From assembly GCA_000149265.1 (NCBI GenBank), contig CH003201.1:368377-432376 (forward strand): a stretch of DNA of 64,000 nucleotides. Direction: 5' to 3'. Position numbers and translations under genes: made by a program. Below the pieces are notes generated by a model that was given only the letters and a program-made list of their open reading frames with translations, searched no databases and was not told the DNA's origin. Shown piece by piece: positions 1 to 15,100 of the stretch. Origin of the DNA: Ciona savignyi (taxonomy: Eukaryota; Chordata; Ascidiacea; Phlebobranchia; Cionidae). The first letter of the stretch is position 1, and each line of letters begins with the position of its first letter.

Positions 1-167
1 TTCTTTCTGTTGTGTTATGGTGAACTGAGGTCTTAAAATTTTGTTGTCTTAAGTTAGGAATATTTAATTATAACATTTCTGAAACACACTGTTTAAACAG
101 GTTAGCATACTGCCCTTTGTCCTAATCTTAAAAGCCTCCATTTATCTACAAAACTATTGATTTCCAG

Positions 168-3100
168 GAGCCGATAAACCCTCAAAAAGACAGTGGGGAG
201 TTTGTGTACGCTGTTATGAAATCACAGAAGTCGCACCAGAAGAATCCGTTCGATTTAAGAGTGGTCTCGGCCAACTATGCAAGATCCAAAGACGTTTACT
301 ACATTGTTACAGCAAGCTCAGTAACAAAGGTGGGAAATTTTTCAATGAAATAATACAATTCTTGTTTTTTTAAATCTGTTTGAGTATTTTTGCTTTGACG
401 TTAATAAAGAATTGGTATTGCTAAATTTAAAAAGAAAACGTAGAAAAAAAATGGAAAATGTGTATACTTATTGTTTTTTTAATTTTAGTTCAGATTATTT
501 TTTGCTTTTTTTTAACAGTAATGAAAAAAACAAGCAAAGCTAAGTTAAATAAAGGACAATAGAAAAACTCCAGTAGTTTAATACCTCAGCTACATACACA
601 TAATGTCTTATGAAATTTTCTATCCACATGTGTATTTTATCCTACGTTATGAATATGAAAGCTATGTGAATAGGACTTTTGTCTCTCATAGCTTTATTTA
701 AATCGTTTTGCCTAATATTCCTTGGCTTGATTATTAAAAACAGTCCAGTGAATTTTGGGTTTGAGGATATCAGATGATTGTATGTGTGATAATGGAGGAG
801 AATAGGATATTCATGTTTATCACCGTGACTGGGAAAACAAAGGGGTTAACACACTGGCAATCAGCAGATCATCTCACGCCCACCGTCGGGTTACCGGAGC
901 TATTTCAGTGTGTGTATGATTCACATGTTCTAAAATTTGGTAGAACTCATTATTCCAATGGGTTCAGGCAATTTTCGTTTAGTGCATTGCACAAGGACAC
1001 AACTGATTAGCTAGCAACCAGTTTAAAAGCTGCAGCCTTTCGGTTGAAAGGCGTCGCACCAAACGACAAGACTAACCAGTCGGAATGCAAGTACCAATAA
1101 TGCCTCTTGCATTTTACAATTCACAAGAATAAATCAAGTTCCTATCCTTCACTAGGGAACTAATCTTTTTTTTACAGTGCACTAAGTCATGTGAAACAGA
1201 TGAACCAGCAAGTCCTGAAGTCTACCCGGTCATATGGTGGTTGTATGAGCAGCGACTTTACAACATGATCTGCAAACTACCAGTGTTCATTAAGTTCCGT
1301 ATGTGGAAGCAGTTTATTGTATGGAGGAACACTGTGAGAGGAACTAAAACATCTTGTGCGAGGTATTGCTTAGTTTGATTATTTAACCTTTTTCAGAGGA
1401 TATCATGTGTCGTCGTACAGATAGTTTTAAACATTTTGAGAATATAAAGTTAGACAGTGCTGGAAATGATAGTATAATTTTGTTTTTTTGGACATTAATT
1501 AAATTAGACAATTTTGTTAATGTGATCTAAACTAATATGATTTAAATAACTAAAATAAAAAAATCAGGTAAAGCGTTTTTTATCATGTTAAGCCGGCAAT
1601 CATGAGGGACGTGTTAGTCAGTTGTAGTGTTGGAAAAAAATGGTGGCAATTTGAAACTTTTTTTCTGATACAGACGTTTAAGGGTAAAATGAACTCCAAA
1701 AATACAGTTCTTTTAAATGGTGTGTTTAAGAAGTCTTGAAAATTACCAAAAATGTAGGCTAAAAACCAGGAGCAGGACTGAAGGCCTAAAAAGGTCAATT
1801 ACTCCAAGATAGCTAGTGTTATATATAATAAAGGTTGGGGCAATACTAAAAGGAGGGAAAGCGACAAGGAGGGAAACTGCTCACGACAATTATGGAAATT
1901 AATTTCAACCGTTTTCTAAACACTAATCTCGACCCCAGAACTAACCCTAACTCTAACCCCATGTTTAAACCTAACCCTAATGCCCTAATATTCATTTTAG
2001 AGTACTGTTTCCCTCCTTCCCGCCTTCCTTTCCCCTTTTTTTCCCCTATAGGTTGTAACCAGAATTTTCTAATGTGTTTAACTCCATAAGGCTGATAAAA
2101 GTATCCTATTTTCCACAGAGAAAAAGTGGAATCTGTTCTCTTCTCAGCGGACGAGAGATTACAAAGATGCATGGCTCATGTGAGGTTGATATGTGAGAAC
2201 ATATCTGGGAGCAGAGATGGGATCGGTGTCGCTGATGATGCAGTTTTGCTGCTTAAATATGATTCAAGGTGGGAACTTAAAGTATATGTATTAACTTCTC
2301 TTATGCGACGCATGCAAAAGATTTTTGGTAAAATACTTAACTGTCTCTTTTTATGATCATTCTTTAGGCTACAATCACTAGTTCAAGTCAAATCAAGAAT
2401 GATGAATTTTACAGTAGTTAAAACCTGTCAGTCACATACTTGGTGACTCTTGCGTTCTATTCACTGTGATAAAACTTTTTATTCTTTATTCTACGTTATG
2501 AAACCTATGAAACCTATATCAGCTGATAGGTTGCAGATTCGAAACTGGTCGCTAGCTAGTCGGTTGTGTCCTTGGGCAAGGCACTTTACGGACATTGCCT
2601 GAACCCAGCGAAATAATGGGTTCTACCAAATTTAAGGAATGTGTCTATCATATATACAATAAACTGCAATAGCTCCGGTAACCCGACGGGTGGGGCCTGA
2701 GGTGATCAGACGATTGCCCGTGTCATAACCCCCTAGGTTTTCCCATTCACGGGATAAATATAAATATCCTATCTTATGCGTGCCTGCATAGGCATTAATT
2801 TCTTGTTTTGCGATGTGTGCAAAAGTTTTTTGGTAAAATACTTTCTGGTCTCCTTTCATGATCAATATTCAAGCTAAAATCAGTAGAAGTCAAATCAAGA
2901 ATGATGAATTTTACAGTAGGTAAAACACGTCAGCCACATATATTCTACATTATGAAACCTATGTGTATAGAATTTTTTCTGCAATAGCTGAAATCAGTAG
3001 TTCAAGTCAAATTAAGCAATGAATTTTGCCTAATTATTTATTTTTCAGGAAAAACTTATGAACTGAAAGATTTCTGCAAGTTGCAGGAAAACCAAAGGAA

Positions 3101-3169
3101 TGTGAGCGTCAAAAAGTTGACGGCGTTTCGTAACTTTGTTGTTCGATTAACACACGATGTGTGTGAGGT
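168..3169 (+). CDS. Dynein heavy chain, N-terminal tail part 1 (exons 1-4)
   Basis: Exons: 168-329, 1178-1362, 2119-2268 and about 3049-3169. Exon 1 encodes the motif [13 protein letters not shown] followed by [10 protein letters not shown], a pattern typical of DNAH tails upstream of the heavy-chain N1/N2 regions. Exon 2 is rich in aromatic residues ([15 protein letters not shown]). Exon 3 has [17 protein letters not shown]. The join of exon 3 to exon 4 is not solved: exon 3 ends with two bases of a codon, while the open frame of exon 4 ([28 protein letters not shown]) needs one if it starts at 3049. A later donor at 2326 would fit the phase but lies in sequence that is duplicated again at about 2815-2960, so it looks intronic. 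The tail anchors the chain in the axoneme. Confidence 0.8.
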
Positions 3170-6100
3170 GTGTAGGGGATTTTGCATTCGAGGTTTTCAT
3201 TTTTTTACTAAAATTTCACTGTCTTTAAGACCAGATCCGCATAAAGGCTTGCATAGCAACAAATAGGTGTTTGTTTATTATGGACTGACTAGCTAGCCCC
3301 CAGTTTCGAACCTGCAACCTTTTGGTTGAAAGGTGCTGCATTAAACCACCAGACTAACCAGTCGGACCTCAAGAGCACATACATGCTCTTCAGGCTTACC
3401 TTTCAAAAAATAAAATTTCTGCCAAAATGTGACTGCATTAGATCTTGCCGAAGCAAAAAATTTAAAAATATAAAAGTTTTAAAATTGAAAAAATATAGAA
3501 AAAAAATAAAATTTAATACAGAAATTCCCTTTTCGTTTGAAATTTCTTAGTTGATTAACAGCTCTGCTATTTTTTATCAGACAACTGGCCCAAGCAGAAG
3601 GGATAACAAAGGAAGTACGGCTGGGAAAGGTATCTTGCAACAAGTTCACACTAAAATCCGATCCATCTGTTAAAGGTTATTTGCATATTTAAATGTCTGT
3701 ATTTGCTTCTTATGGTTGGTTGAATGTTTTGATTAATATTGTTGTATAAAAATATTGTTAAATATTAAAGCAGTGATTTCCAAACCGGAATGCCATTTGC
3801 AGCACCTAGGGTGTTTTTTAAATTATTGGGAATTTTAATCTTCAGTCCAGTATTCATTATATCATTTGATGCCAAAATGTGTTTGCTCAATATAAAAAAG
3901 TTAAAATTTAAAGTTCTGCTTGTAGCAGTAAGCCTAAAACAGCTCAGGAATCAGTGCGTTTAGTTTTAATGCAAAATAAAATTAACCTTTTATTTATTTT
4001 TAACCCAACTGTATATACAGTTATTATAAACGATTTTTTTTTCTTTTTTCTTTCAAACAGACACAACATACACCCAGCTCTTTAAATGGCGAAAAAGACT
4101 GAACCGATTGTCGCTGTTTATTCGGCTTATCGACACGCTTATTCAAGAAATGATGAACCGCATGGTTACCAAGGCAACAGGCTTCCTTCAGTCCTTCTTG
4201 TCGGTTTCAAATTTTGACGGAAATTCCACTTTTGATGAACCACTGTATAAAGACTACAAATCGCATGCTGATGTGTAAGTAGACTAATGTGTGTTGAAGG
4301 ACAGGATAAGATATTCATGTTTATCCCCGTGAATGAGAAAATTAAGGGGGTTAACACATTAGCAATCTTCAGATTACCTCGCGCCCACCGCCGGGTTACC
4401 GGAGCTATTGCAGTGTGTTGTGTATGATTGAGACATTCTATTAATTTAGTAGAACCCACTAATACACTAGTATTATGCAATGTCCGTTAAATGCCTTGTA
4501 AATGACATAATTGACAAACTAGCGATCAGTTTGGAACCTGAAACCCTTCTATTAAAAGACAATGTACTAATTCATTAAGCTATGCGGTCGAAACTAATTG
4601 TATTGCCATATTAGTTGTATTGTATAAAACAAATGTATATTTTAAATTATAAGTCTTTGCAAAACAAAAAATGGTAATTTTCATTGTATAATACAATTTT
4701 CATGTAGAGATTACAGATGCTAGAATGTAAAATACATATCTCTTAATTTGCAAAAGATATTTGACTGGTTTTTGATGAATGCTTATCCTTTCAGTATTTG
4801 TCCTCTAAGCTAACATTTGTTACTGACAATGTTTTTATCTTCACCCAGACTTACATTTAAGTGGTGACTTTATTTACGCAGTAGTGTATGTGAATTTACC
4901 CTGTCACTTGTTTTTATATTTAAATTTGCATTTTAACTGCAGAAATACAGGCTGTTGGAGTAACTACCCCCTAACCAATAAAGTTACCGGTTAGGACCTT
5001 ATAACATGCAATAGAAAAAAGACAATGCTCACGTTTTAAGTGAAAATTACTTTTCTTAAAATTGAATTCAACCTAAATTGGCACTAATAGAATAATTCTC
5101 TTATTTTAAGTCACTCTCATTTCAACTTCATATATTTCAGATACACATCTGTGACTTGCTACAGCGAAAGGAATGGTTATGCTACTGTAAAAGAAATGTC
5201 CAATATCAAACAACCGTCAAGTGACAAGCTTCAATCGGTGGGTCATAGGGTAGGATTTTTATTCTTGTGAATGGAAAAATGCATCATTATAACACAGGCA
5301 ATCGTCATATCACCTTGTGCCCACAGTAGTTTGAGTAAAATCGTTATAAAGTGAATCTTATTTTATCTCTAAAAGGGTGACAATCCGAAAAAGAAAGCTG
5401 AGAAATTGGACCAGGAATCTCCACCAGTGTTCAATGTAAGTATTTGCTTATTTCAATCATGTAAATATCCCTTTGCATATACCAGTCAATCATATCTTCC
5501 CAAATCCCATTGTTCTGTGTAGTGGAATTATTCTGTAGTTTTGTGTCCATTAAAATTTAGTAGAAAATGGAAATTTTGTGTCGTGGAAATGAAAATGCAA
5601 GGGGTATATCACCTGAATAATCATCCGATTACCTCATGCCCCATCATCGGGTTTTAAAGCTATTGTCCTGTGCTGGAAATTATTGAGATAGTTTATCAAT
5701 TAAGGTACAACTCCTTAATCCACCGAGTCCAGGTGATGTCTGTTAAGTGTTGTGCAAAAAACACAACCGACTAGCTGGTGACTAGTTTTGATACCAAAAC
5801 CTTTCAAGTAATAGGCCAAGAAGCGATAATTCGTGGACATGGAATATCAATATATATATATACGTCATGTAATTGTTTAACTAACTGGGTTTGAAGTGTT
5901 GGATTATATACTAATGAGCTAGACGATCAGACCAAATTTAAGGGGCATAGTTGTCGTTACTTAACAATCATATCATTTTTATCTTTTGGGGTAGGGTCAG
6001 TTAGACTTTATAACCCAATTAAGATACCATTCCAACACTAGAATAATTTGCACCCACTACAACTTTGCAGGAAATATTTAGACCTGTTTGAATTTCAAAT

Positions 6101-9100
6101 TGTACCATAACATTACCATTATGCTTAAAATCTAAGATGCCATTTATTTTAATTTTTCAGTTTAACGTAACAATGAAATTCTAACCTCAGATACAACTGG
6201 TGTTAGAAGTATCAGAGATTGAAGCATCGAGTGTTATCAGCACAACGAGTGCCGCTTCGCATAAGAGGGGAACAGAAAGGTTTGTTGATGGAGTATAATT
6301 GTTGTATTCTTGTATTGGAGGTACTTGGTAGTGAATCGTAGTGAATGAAAAAGAAACGAAACACGTCGGGTTATATAGCACGGAAAGCACGCAAAGAATG
6401 TAACATACCAAAGTAAATGATTATTACATACATGCGGGCATGATTACAGTTGATTACAGGGCACGCATGATTACAGGGCACAAAATAACTGTCTGGAAAC
6501 CTGCACGTATTACTTCATGGATAGAAATTAACGCATTTCCACAACAATAATGCATGGAGTTGTAGGATGTGAGCAAAAAAAACATAAAATCAGATTAATA
6601 ATTTTAACCTAATCGAATGGTTTCAGTCATTTTTTCCATTTTCTATCAATAATCTGTGATGAGATTCTTTACTTTTTTGCTAAATTATTTTTGTCCAATA
6701 TTTATGTCGATGATAAATCAACATTATCCAACTGTTCAGCTCGTTTCAAGTGTGTTGTGTATGATTCAGGTGATCCATCAATTTGGTAGAACCCATTAAT
6801 CCGCTGGGTTCAGGCAATGTCCGTAAAGTGCCTTGCCCAAGGACACAACCGACTAGCTAGCGACCAGTTTCGAACCTGCAACCATTAAGTTTAAACTTTG
6901 TCTGCTAAGTACCTTTCGCATGGAAAAACTCGACTCGCTGGTGACCTGTTTGATTTGGTTTATCAGTCATGTTAAGATCAAAACCAACTACTGCTTGGCA
7001 GTGTTATGTGTGTTTAAACTATAATTTTAAACAATAAAAAAATAATTTTCATGCTCTGTAGATATTTTCCGGTGTGGGTTGACCATCCTTCCGCCACACT
7101 AACACAAAAAATGCTTCTATAAGTAAATAATTACACTAAATCCAGAAATTTCCTTTTTCAGGTACAAGTCGCTTAGACGGGGGAGTGTAGTTCGGTTTGG
7201 GAAGAGCGTTTCCTTTCCTGACCAATCACAGGGCTCGATTGAATCCGATCGAGAATCTGATTTCGAATCCGAGACGACCAGTCGCCGACAATCAGTGATC
7301 AGGTTGTCTTCAATAATCTGTTTTTTTTCTGCTTTTTTTTTTTCTTTTTTCTTTAACTCGATAATTGGACCGTTTTTGTATAGGAGTAGGTACATGTATC
7401 GGTCGCGTTAATATTCGCCACATGACAGTACAGTGTCATAGTATAACTTGTGTGCCCAATTTGATATGGTATTATAGACACCATCAAGTTGTGTTCTTGG
7501 ATACGGTGGTTAGTATACATTGCTTAAAACCAGTAGATTAAAAGGTTATTAGGTTGTCTTTAATAATCTGTTTTTTTTGTGTTTTTTTAACTCGTAACTC
7601 AGGCCGTTTTTGTACGGGAGTAAGTATATGTATCGGTCGCGATAACATTTGGCCACACGACTGTACAGTGTCATAGTATACCTTGTGTGCAGTTATTGCG
7701 TAAACCCATTGGATAAAAAGAAAAAAAGGCTTAAAGAAAAAGCAATACCATGATTGATAAAAGAAAAAAAAATTAATAACATGATTGAATAAAAAGGAAA
7801 AAAAGCCTTGGAGAAAAAGCAATAACATGATATTCAACACACTGCAATGGCTTTGATAACCTGGCTACTGCACGAGTCGACCTGATAATTGCCTGTGTGA
7901 TATCACCTTCTGTATTATCCCAGCTATGAGGATTAACATGAGTATCCCATCCTTTCTTAGTTTCATTTAAAATGTTTTGGTTTACACCAAGTGATGTAAT
8001 TACTGAGGATTAACTAGACTCAACCAAAATCTTTTTAAAACCACTTGGTTTAATAAGAGTCAATATGTTTAAACAAGATACTGTAAATGTGGTGCCACTA
8101 GAATATACCAATATTTATTTCAAACCCTAAGAGTCCACCCTATCATATTTACTTAACCTAGGATGGGATATTCATGTTTATCCCCATGAATGGAAAAACC
8201 ACAGGGGGTTAACACAGACACCATTAGACCAACCGGCCGAACGAAATTAATCATCGTTTCTATTCCACAGTGAACAGAGCATCGCTGATTCTCCAACAGT
8301 GGTTACGTTGTCTCCGAGTAAAACCGAATTTTTGTCGGCGATTCAAGAAGTTTTGCAAGGATTCGAAGATATTATGAGCGAGGTGGGATGGGAAGTTGTT
8401 TATCTTGGGGATAAGGAAAACACAGGGGTTTATAATATGAGTAATTATCAGATAACTCTATGTCCGTAGTCATGTTAAAGGATCTGTTGCAGTGTGTTGA
8501 TAATGGGGGATATTTATGTTTATCATGCTGTGTTGAAAAATATTAGATTTCCTTATGTACATTGTTAAGTTTATAGAGTTATTGCAGTGTGTTGAATAGG
8601 AAGGATATTTGTGTTTATCAATTAAGGTTAGAAAATGCCACATTTTCTTGTGTCATCATTAAGTTTATAGAGCTATTACACTGTGTTAAATTAGGTGGAA
8701 ATACAGTTTAAAATGAGCAATAAAAAGTTTATTTTGATAAATTCTGTAAACAAAAACAATAAATAAATCCACTTCCACTTAAAACATAGAAAAGGGTGGA
8801 AAAGATAGCAAAAAAAACAATAACATGTCATAAAATTAAATAACAAAAATTAAATAGACTAATTGAACATTTGGTTTTATTGAAATTGCAGCTCAAAATG
8901 TATTTAATACAATATCAATTAAATAAGAATTGTATAAAATGGCAAATCAATAGTCATTATAGCAAGTTATAAAAAATAAAATTAAAAAAACGAAAATTTA
9001 CTGATGCAGTCGTAAAAACCTTAAAATTTCAGATCCCGTTGGTCAGGTCGGCAAAAGAACTGACCGATTTCACTTCGAGCCCGGCATTTGACATCCAACT

Positions 9101-12100
9101 GTCATCCAACGATGAAGACACTGATACCACCACTGTGTTTAGCAGCAAGATATTGAACGACGACACCTCTTATACTGGAGTGGTGGAAAAATTGCTCGAA
9201 AAAGTCGAAAAAGCGGTTGATGACGTTGCAGATTATTCGACCCAATACAACAAGTATTTAATGTTTTATTTTTTTATTGGAATAATATATGAAAAGGAGT
9301 GGGTTTGGCATAGCATTGGGTTAGTAATGTAGGCTCAAGAAATTCTATGTCTGATAAGTGCCCTGCCCAAGGATACACCGGACTAACTAGCTACCAGTTA
9401 TGATCCTTATATTTTTAGTTGGCATTTGATATTAACATCGATTAGTTTTATCCTAATCTCTAACTAGCGACCAGTTTTGATCCTGAAACCTTTCGGCTGA
9501 AAAGTAAAGCACTAACCAACCAGACTATTCTGTAATATACACGATTTGTTCAGGAAAAATGATTTAAGATGTTACTATTTGACCGAACAAGAGACAAATG
9601 TCTACCTCCACAGAGTTGAAGTGTTCCCCAATCATCAAGTCATTTACTAAATAAACAATCAGCTATAATGAACTGACCAAATTTGCTCAATAATCCTCTG
9701 TATTTTCCCATTCATGGGAATAAACATGAATATCCCTTTTTTGCCCTTTTTTCACGGGAATAAACACAGGAATTTTTCACAGAAATTTTTTCACAGTAAT
9801 TTTTTCACAGTAATTTTTTTCACAGGAATAAATATGAATATCCCATCCAGATTCTGTTCCATGGTGGACGAGAGTCGTCTTGTGGACGTGGACAGCTCAT
9901 TGAAGCAGCGGGAATGGGGTCCAGATCAATTTGCCGGTGTCCTCTCCCGACACACCGAGATGACAAGAGAGATGCGAGACATGAAACCGTCGAAACGTGT
10001 NNNNNNNNNNNNNNNNNNNNNNNNNNNNNNNNNNNNNNNNNNNNNNNNNNNNNNNNNNNNNNNNNNNNNNNNNNNNNNNNNNNNNNNNNNNNNNNNNNNN
10101 CGTGTCGCCATGTTTTATGTCGATGCAAAAGGATTCGGGAAATCGGCTCTTCCTTATCCACAGGTTAGAGATTTTAAGATCACTTATTACCCAACAGTTT
10201 TTTTATTTTTTTACAGGTAAAATTTAATTTTTGCTTTATTTTTTTGTCTTTTTCACAGCAATTCAAATTCTAGTTTTTTATAAATAAAATTTTTAGTTTT
10301 TAGGATTTTTATCTAGGTTAAATTTTTCATGTTATAAATGGAAAAAATTGCTGTTTTCATAAAGCTTGATATTCCTCAATAATTTGAAAATATTCCTTAA
10401 TAAGCTCTAAAGGATAGGTAGTTTTATGTTATGGAATGAAAAAAATGGACCTTTAAAGAAAAAATATTATCCTTTTCTTAACCTAAGTCAAAGAAAAAAA
10501 ATCTTAAATATTATCCTTTTCTTAACCTAATCATTTCTATATCATTTTATTTCGCTTACATTTCGCTTAAGCTGGTTATATTTCCAGGCTAACTTTCGGG
10601 GAATAAAGTCAATTAAACTTGAATATCCTATCTTGAACCTGATTATTTCTAAATCGTTTTATTTAGCTTAACATTTCGCTTAACCTGATTATTTCTAAAT
10701 CGTTTTATTTAGCTTAACATTTCGCTTAACCTGATTATTTCTAAATCGTTTTATTTAGCTTAACATTTCGCTTAACCTGATTATTTCTATATCATTTCAA
10801 GTTTAATGGAATAAAGTCAATAAAACATAAATATCCTATCCTATCCTATCATTACGCAGGTTGTGATTGACGCTGCCCACCACTGGCTACCGATCATCAC
10901 CAGTCAACACAACGAGGATTTGTTATCGGTGATCCGTAACGCCGTCCACCGATTGGACAGCGACCCCGATACGGTTGAGCAATTCGTTGATCACCTGACC
11001 TTCCTCGCTCGAACGATCACGGAGATGCCAGCTCTCGACAAGGAATATTTTGTCGTCACTAGGTGAATTAGTTGTGATCTATAGATTTCTATAGTTGTAC
11101 TTTCTATAGTTGTACTTTAACTATGGGATGTACACAGCTAAATTTACAAAAAAATCCCAAAAACAGCATACTCATGGTTAAATTCCAAAAAATTCTATAT
11201 TTAGACAAAATTATTTTGTTTTTAGACAAAATTATTTTGTTTTTAGACAAAATTATATTTTCACAAGGTGAATGGTTGTCATCTACAGTTTTTTACTATG
11301 GAATACACACAGCTTAGTATACAAAGATTCCCCAAAAATAGCATACATTTGGTAAATTCTCAAAAATTCTATTTTTATACAAAATTATTTTGTTTTTAGA
11401 CAAAAATTTTAGAAAAAATTATATTTTCTCTAGGTAAATAGGTTGTTATCTACAGTTTTTTACTATGGAATGCATGCAAAATAATTTACAAATATCCCCC
11501 AAAACAGCATACATATGGTTAAATTCCAAACAATTCTATTTTTAGACAAAATTATTTTGTGGTAACGTGGTATATTTTTTGCGATTCGTCGTTTTTAATC
11601 ATGGGATGAAAAATACAATTGATAGTCAGTATGGGATGGTTGTTTTAATACACCTTAACTTAGCATTATAAAATAAAAGTTTTAATCGTTATTGTAGCAA
11701 AATAAAACCTATATTTAAATATTTATTATGCTATGCCCGACCGATTAGTCCGGTGGTATAGTACGCGCCTATCAGTCCAAGGATTGCATGTACGAAACAG
11801 GACGCTAGCTAGGCTATGGGCAAGATACCTAATGGACATTACCTGAACCCAGCGGACTAATGGGTTCTACTAAATTGAAGGAACATGTGAATCATACTTC
11901 ATACATAACACATTGTAATGGCTCCGGTAAACCGACGATGGGCGCGAGGTGATCTGATGATTGCCGTGTATTAACCCCCTTGGTTTTACCTTTCACTCTG
12001 ATAAACATGATCCTATCCTAACCTTAAGGTAATTTCACAGAAATTCCATAACTCAAAATGGAATATTTTGCCATTACAAGTTGAAAAGTTGCTTTCGCCT

Positions 12101-15100
12101 TAAAACCACAATTTGTTAACCTTTTCAAGCCAACTTTAAACTGTCTAGTTAAAAATCATAAAGCAATACAGTAAAATCCAATATAAACTTTTAGATTGTT
12201 CACCATCATAAAGCAATATGGGGTTTGGATGGATCCAGAGCAACTCGCAGTCTTCCACACACTTGTGCCAGCCTTCCAGCACTTGAAGAGCTCAATCCTG
12301 TTCTGTGAGGCGAAAAAGGACGACAATATTATGAGGTAAAAAGCTAACAGCAAAATTGCAGCTAGATTTTTTGGTGTGACTGGTCAGTTAAGTAAAGCAT
12401 CCTCTGGTCAGTTAAATAAAGCATCCTCTGGTCAGTTAAATAAAGCATCAGATGTTAAATAAAGAATCAGCTGATCAGTTGAATAAAGCATGCCGATACA
12501 TTATTTGATCAAAATCAGCTTCTAGCTAGAAGATTGTCTCACTGATTAGCCTAGTGAGTTAGTGCGACGTGTTTCAACCAAAGGACTGCTGGTTCAAACC
12601 TGGTCGCTTGCTATTTGGCAAAACACATAATGGGCATTGCCTGAACCCAGTGAGGGAATGTCTCAATCATGCACAACACTTTGCAATAGCTCTGATAACC
12701 CGACGGTGGGCACAAGGTGATCTGAAAATTGCCGTTGTGTTAACACCCCTTAGTTTTTCCATTCATGATAATAAACATAATTGAACTTTTATCACAGATT
12801 CAGCACAGATTTGGACAAACACATTCATGAGCTGAGATACAAGCTGTTTGATCTCAAAAATAAGGTTAGTGTATTACCTCCAATGTTGATGTTCATATGT
12901 TTGTTGATTAGATATTGGTTAATGTATTACCTCTAATGTTAATATTCATTTGTTTGTTGGCTAGGTATTGTTAGTGTATTACTTCTCTAATTGTTATTGT
13001 TCATATTTATGTTGGTTAGTTATTTACGTGCTCTACTGAGTCTATTTAATCTAAAAAATAAGTTATTCAGCTGTAGTATCATATCCTATCTTATCCATAA
13101 ACGTATTCAATTTCTTTACATAAAATGTTCAAATTATGTCCAAATGTTAAAAAATAGAAAAATGTGTATTTCTGCATTGTAAGTAGTTGTACTGCGATGA
13201 CATCACCTGGTATGACATCACTTGCTATGACATCACTTGCTATGACATCACATTTTATGACATTACATGCTATAACATCACATTATGACATCACATGTTA
13301 TAACATCACATTCTATAACATCACATTATGACATCACATGTTAGGACATCACATTATGACATCACATGTTCTGACATCACATGCTATAACATCACATTAT
13401 GACATCACATGTTATAACATCACATTCTATAACATCACATTATGACATCACATGTTATGACATCACATTATGACATCACATGTTCTGACATCACATGCTA
13501 TAACATCACATTATGACATCACATGTTATGACATCACTTGCTATGACATCACATGCTATGACATCACCCACTATGACATCACCCACTATGACATCACCCA
13601 CTATGACATCACATGTTATGACATCATCACACAGGTGGGGGCACCAAACCTTCTAAGTAGCGAGTCACTGTCGGTGGTCGCCCTGGAAACAGTGAAACTG
13701 CTGAGCGAGGAGTCGGAAGGATTGTCCACCAAAGCTCGGAGCTACGCAAATTATCAGGACCGATTTGGTTCCTCGTTTTCGAACAGCAAGAAAGTTTACA
13801 CAGTGTAGGTTTCTATGTTTTGCATTGTATGGGTTCCATGTATCAATTGGGTTTCGATTCCACAACCTTTTGACTTATGGCCTTAAAGTAATTATCGGTA
13901 CATAAAGAATGTTTACATAGTGTAGGTTTCTATGATTTACTGGTTTGCATATATATTGGCAAGTTTTGATCCCACAACCTTACGAATTATGCCCTTAAGC
14001 ACTATTTAAAAAGTAATTTGTGGATACAATTGTGTATTTTAAATGGCTAACATGTGTAAATACAGATGTCATTAGGGACCTATCCAAGTAGAGCTTAAAA
14101 GGCCTGTTACTTTAGTGCCTGGGAGCTATGAATCCATGATGTAACTTTGGTTTAAGTACAGCTTAAATTCATTAGATCCAGACGATGGTCGTTAGATGCC
14201 ATACCCAAGAATATATCTGTCCCAATCAGCATTACTGCAAATATCCTAGAGAAACTAGATCCTTGACCAGGGTAGATGCGAGATATTGAGATTTAAAGAC
14301 TCAACATGTTGGATTTGAACTATCACAGTCAAGTCACTATTTTTGGGATAGTTGTCTAAGTACTTGACTGAGATATTAGTGGGGCAAAAATATTGGAATC
14401 CGAAAAAATAATATATTGGGCTTAAATCCCTATTTCGTAGATGCCTTACCAGATTAGTGACCTGGATAGCAATACAGTTGACATAAAAAACGTTTTTTTT
14501 TGGCAGTGAAGTTCTGATTGCTGAATCATCGGGAAGTGGAATAAGTGCAGCGCAGTTACAAGCTGAGTTATCAGAAGTGGAACGGGACATCACACTCAGG
14601 AAATTACTTTGGGAATCGAGTGATGAATGGGCCAAACTGCACCAAGAATGGACTGTGAGTGGATGTGTTCAAATTTCTTAATATTTTTAACACTTGGTTT
14701 TATTGGTATTACGAGAAATTTTGGAACCATTGATTTTATTGATATTTTTACTGAGATTTTTATGATTTATTCCTGTGAATGGTAAAACATGGGAGGGTTT
14801 CACACGGTCAAGCGTTATATTACCTTGGGAATATTTCATGGATCTTTTTACATGTACAATCCTCTGATTCTGTTGCGTCCACAATAGGTGTATTTCAGCT
14901 ATTACAATGTAACACAACCATCCAGCCATCAGCTAGTTTCGATTCCTTTATTATCACGGCACATCTTTAACTTTTCAAAGTGCGGTGCCTGTGGATATCA
15001 CTAACCCTATTATTACATCACAGGTCACTGAGTTTTTAAAGTTGGACATAGACATCGTGCAGGACAACGTAATGCGATTCATGCAAACTATATTCATGCT

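Noticed and set aside
1937..1990. Telomere-like CTAACCCTAA stretch
   Set aside because: Only a few imperfect units, interrupted and inside an intron. Probably chance or a very old interstitial remnant.
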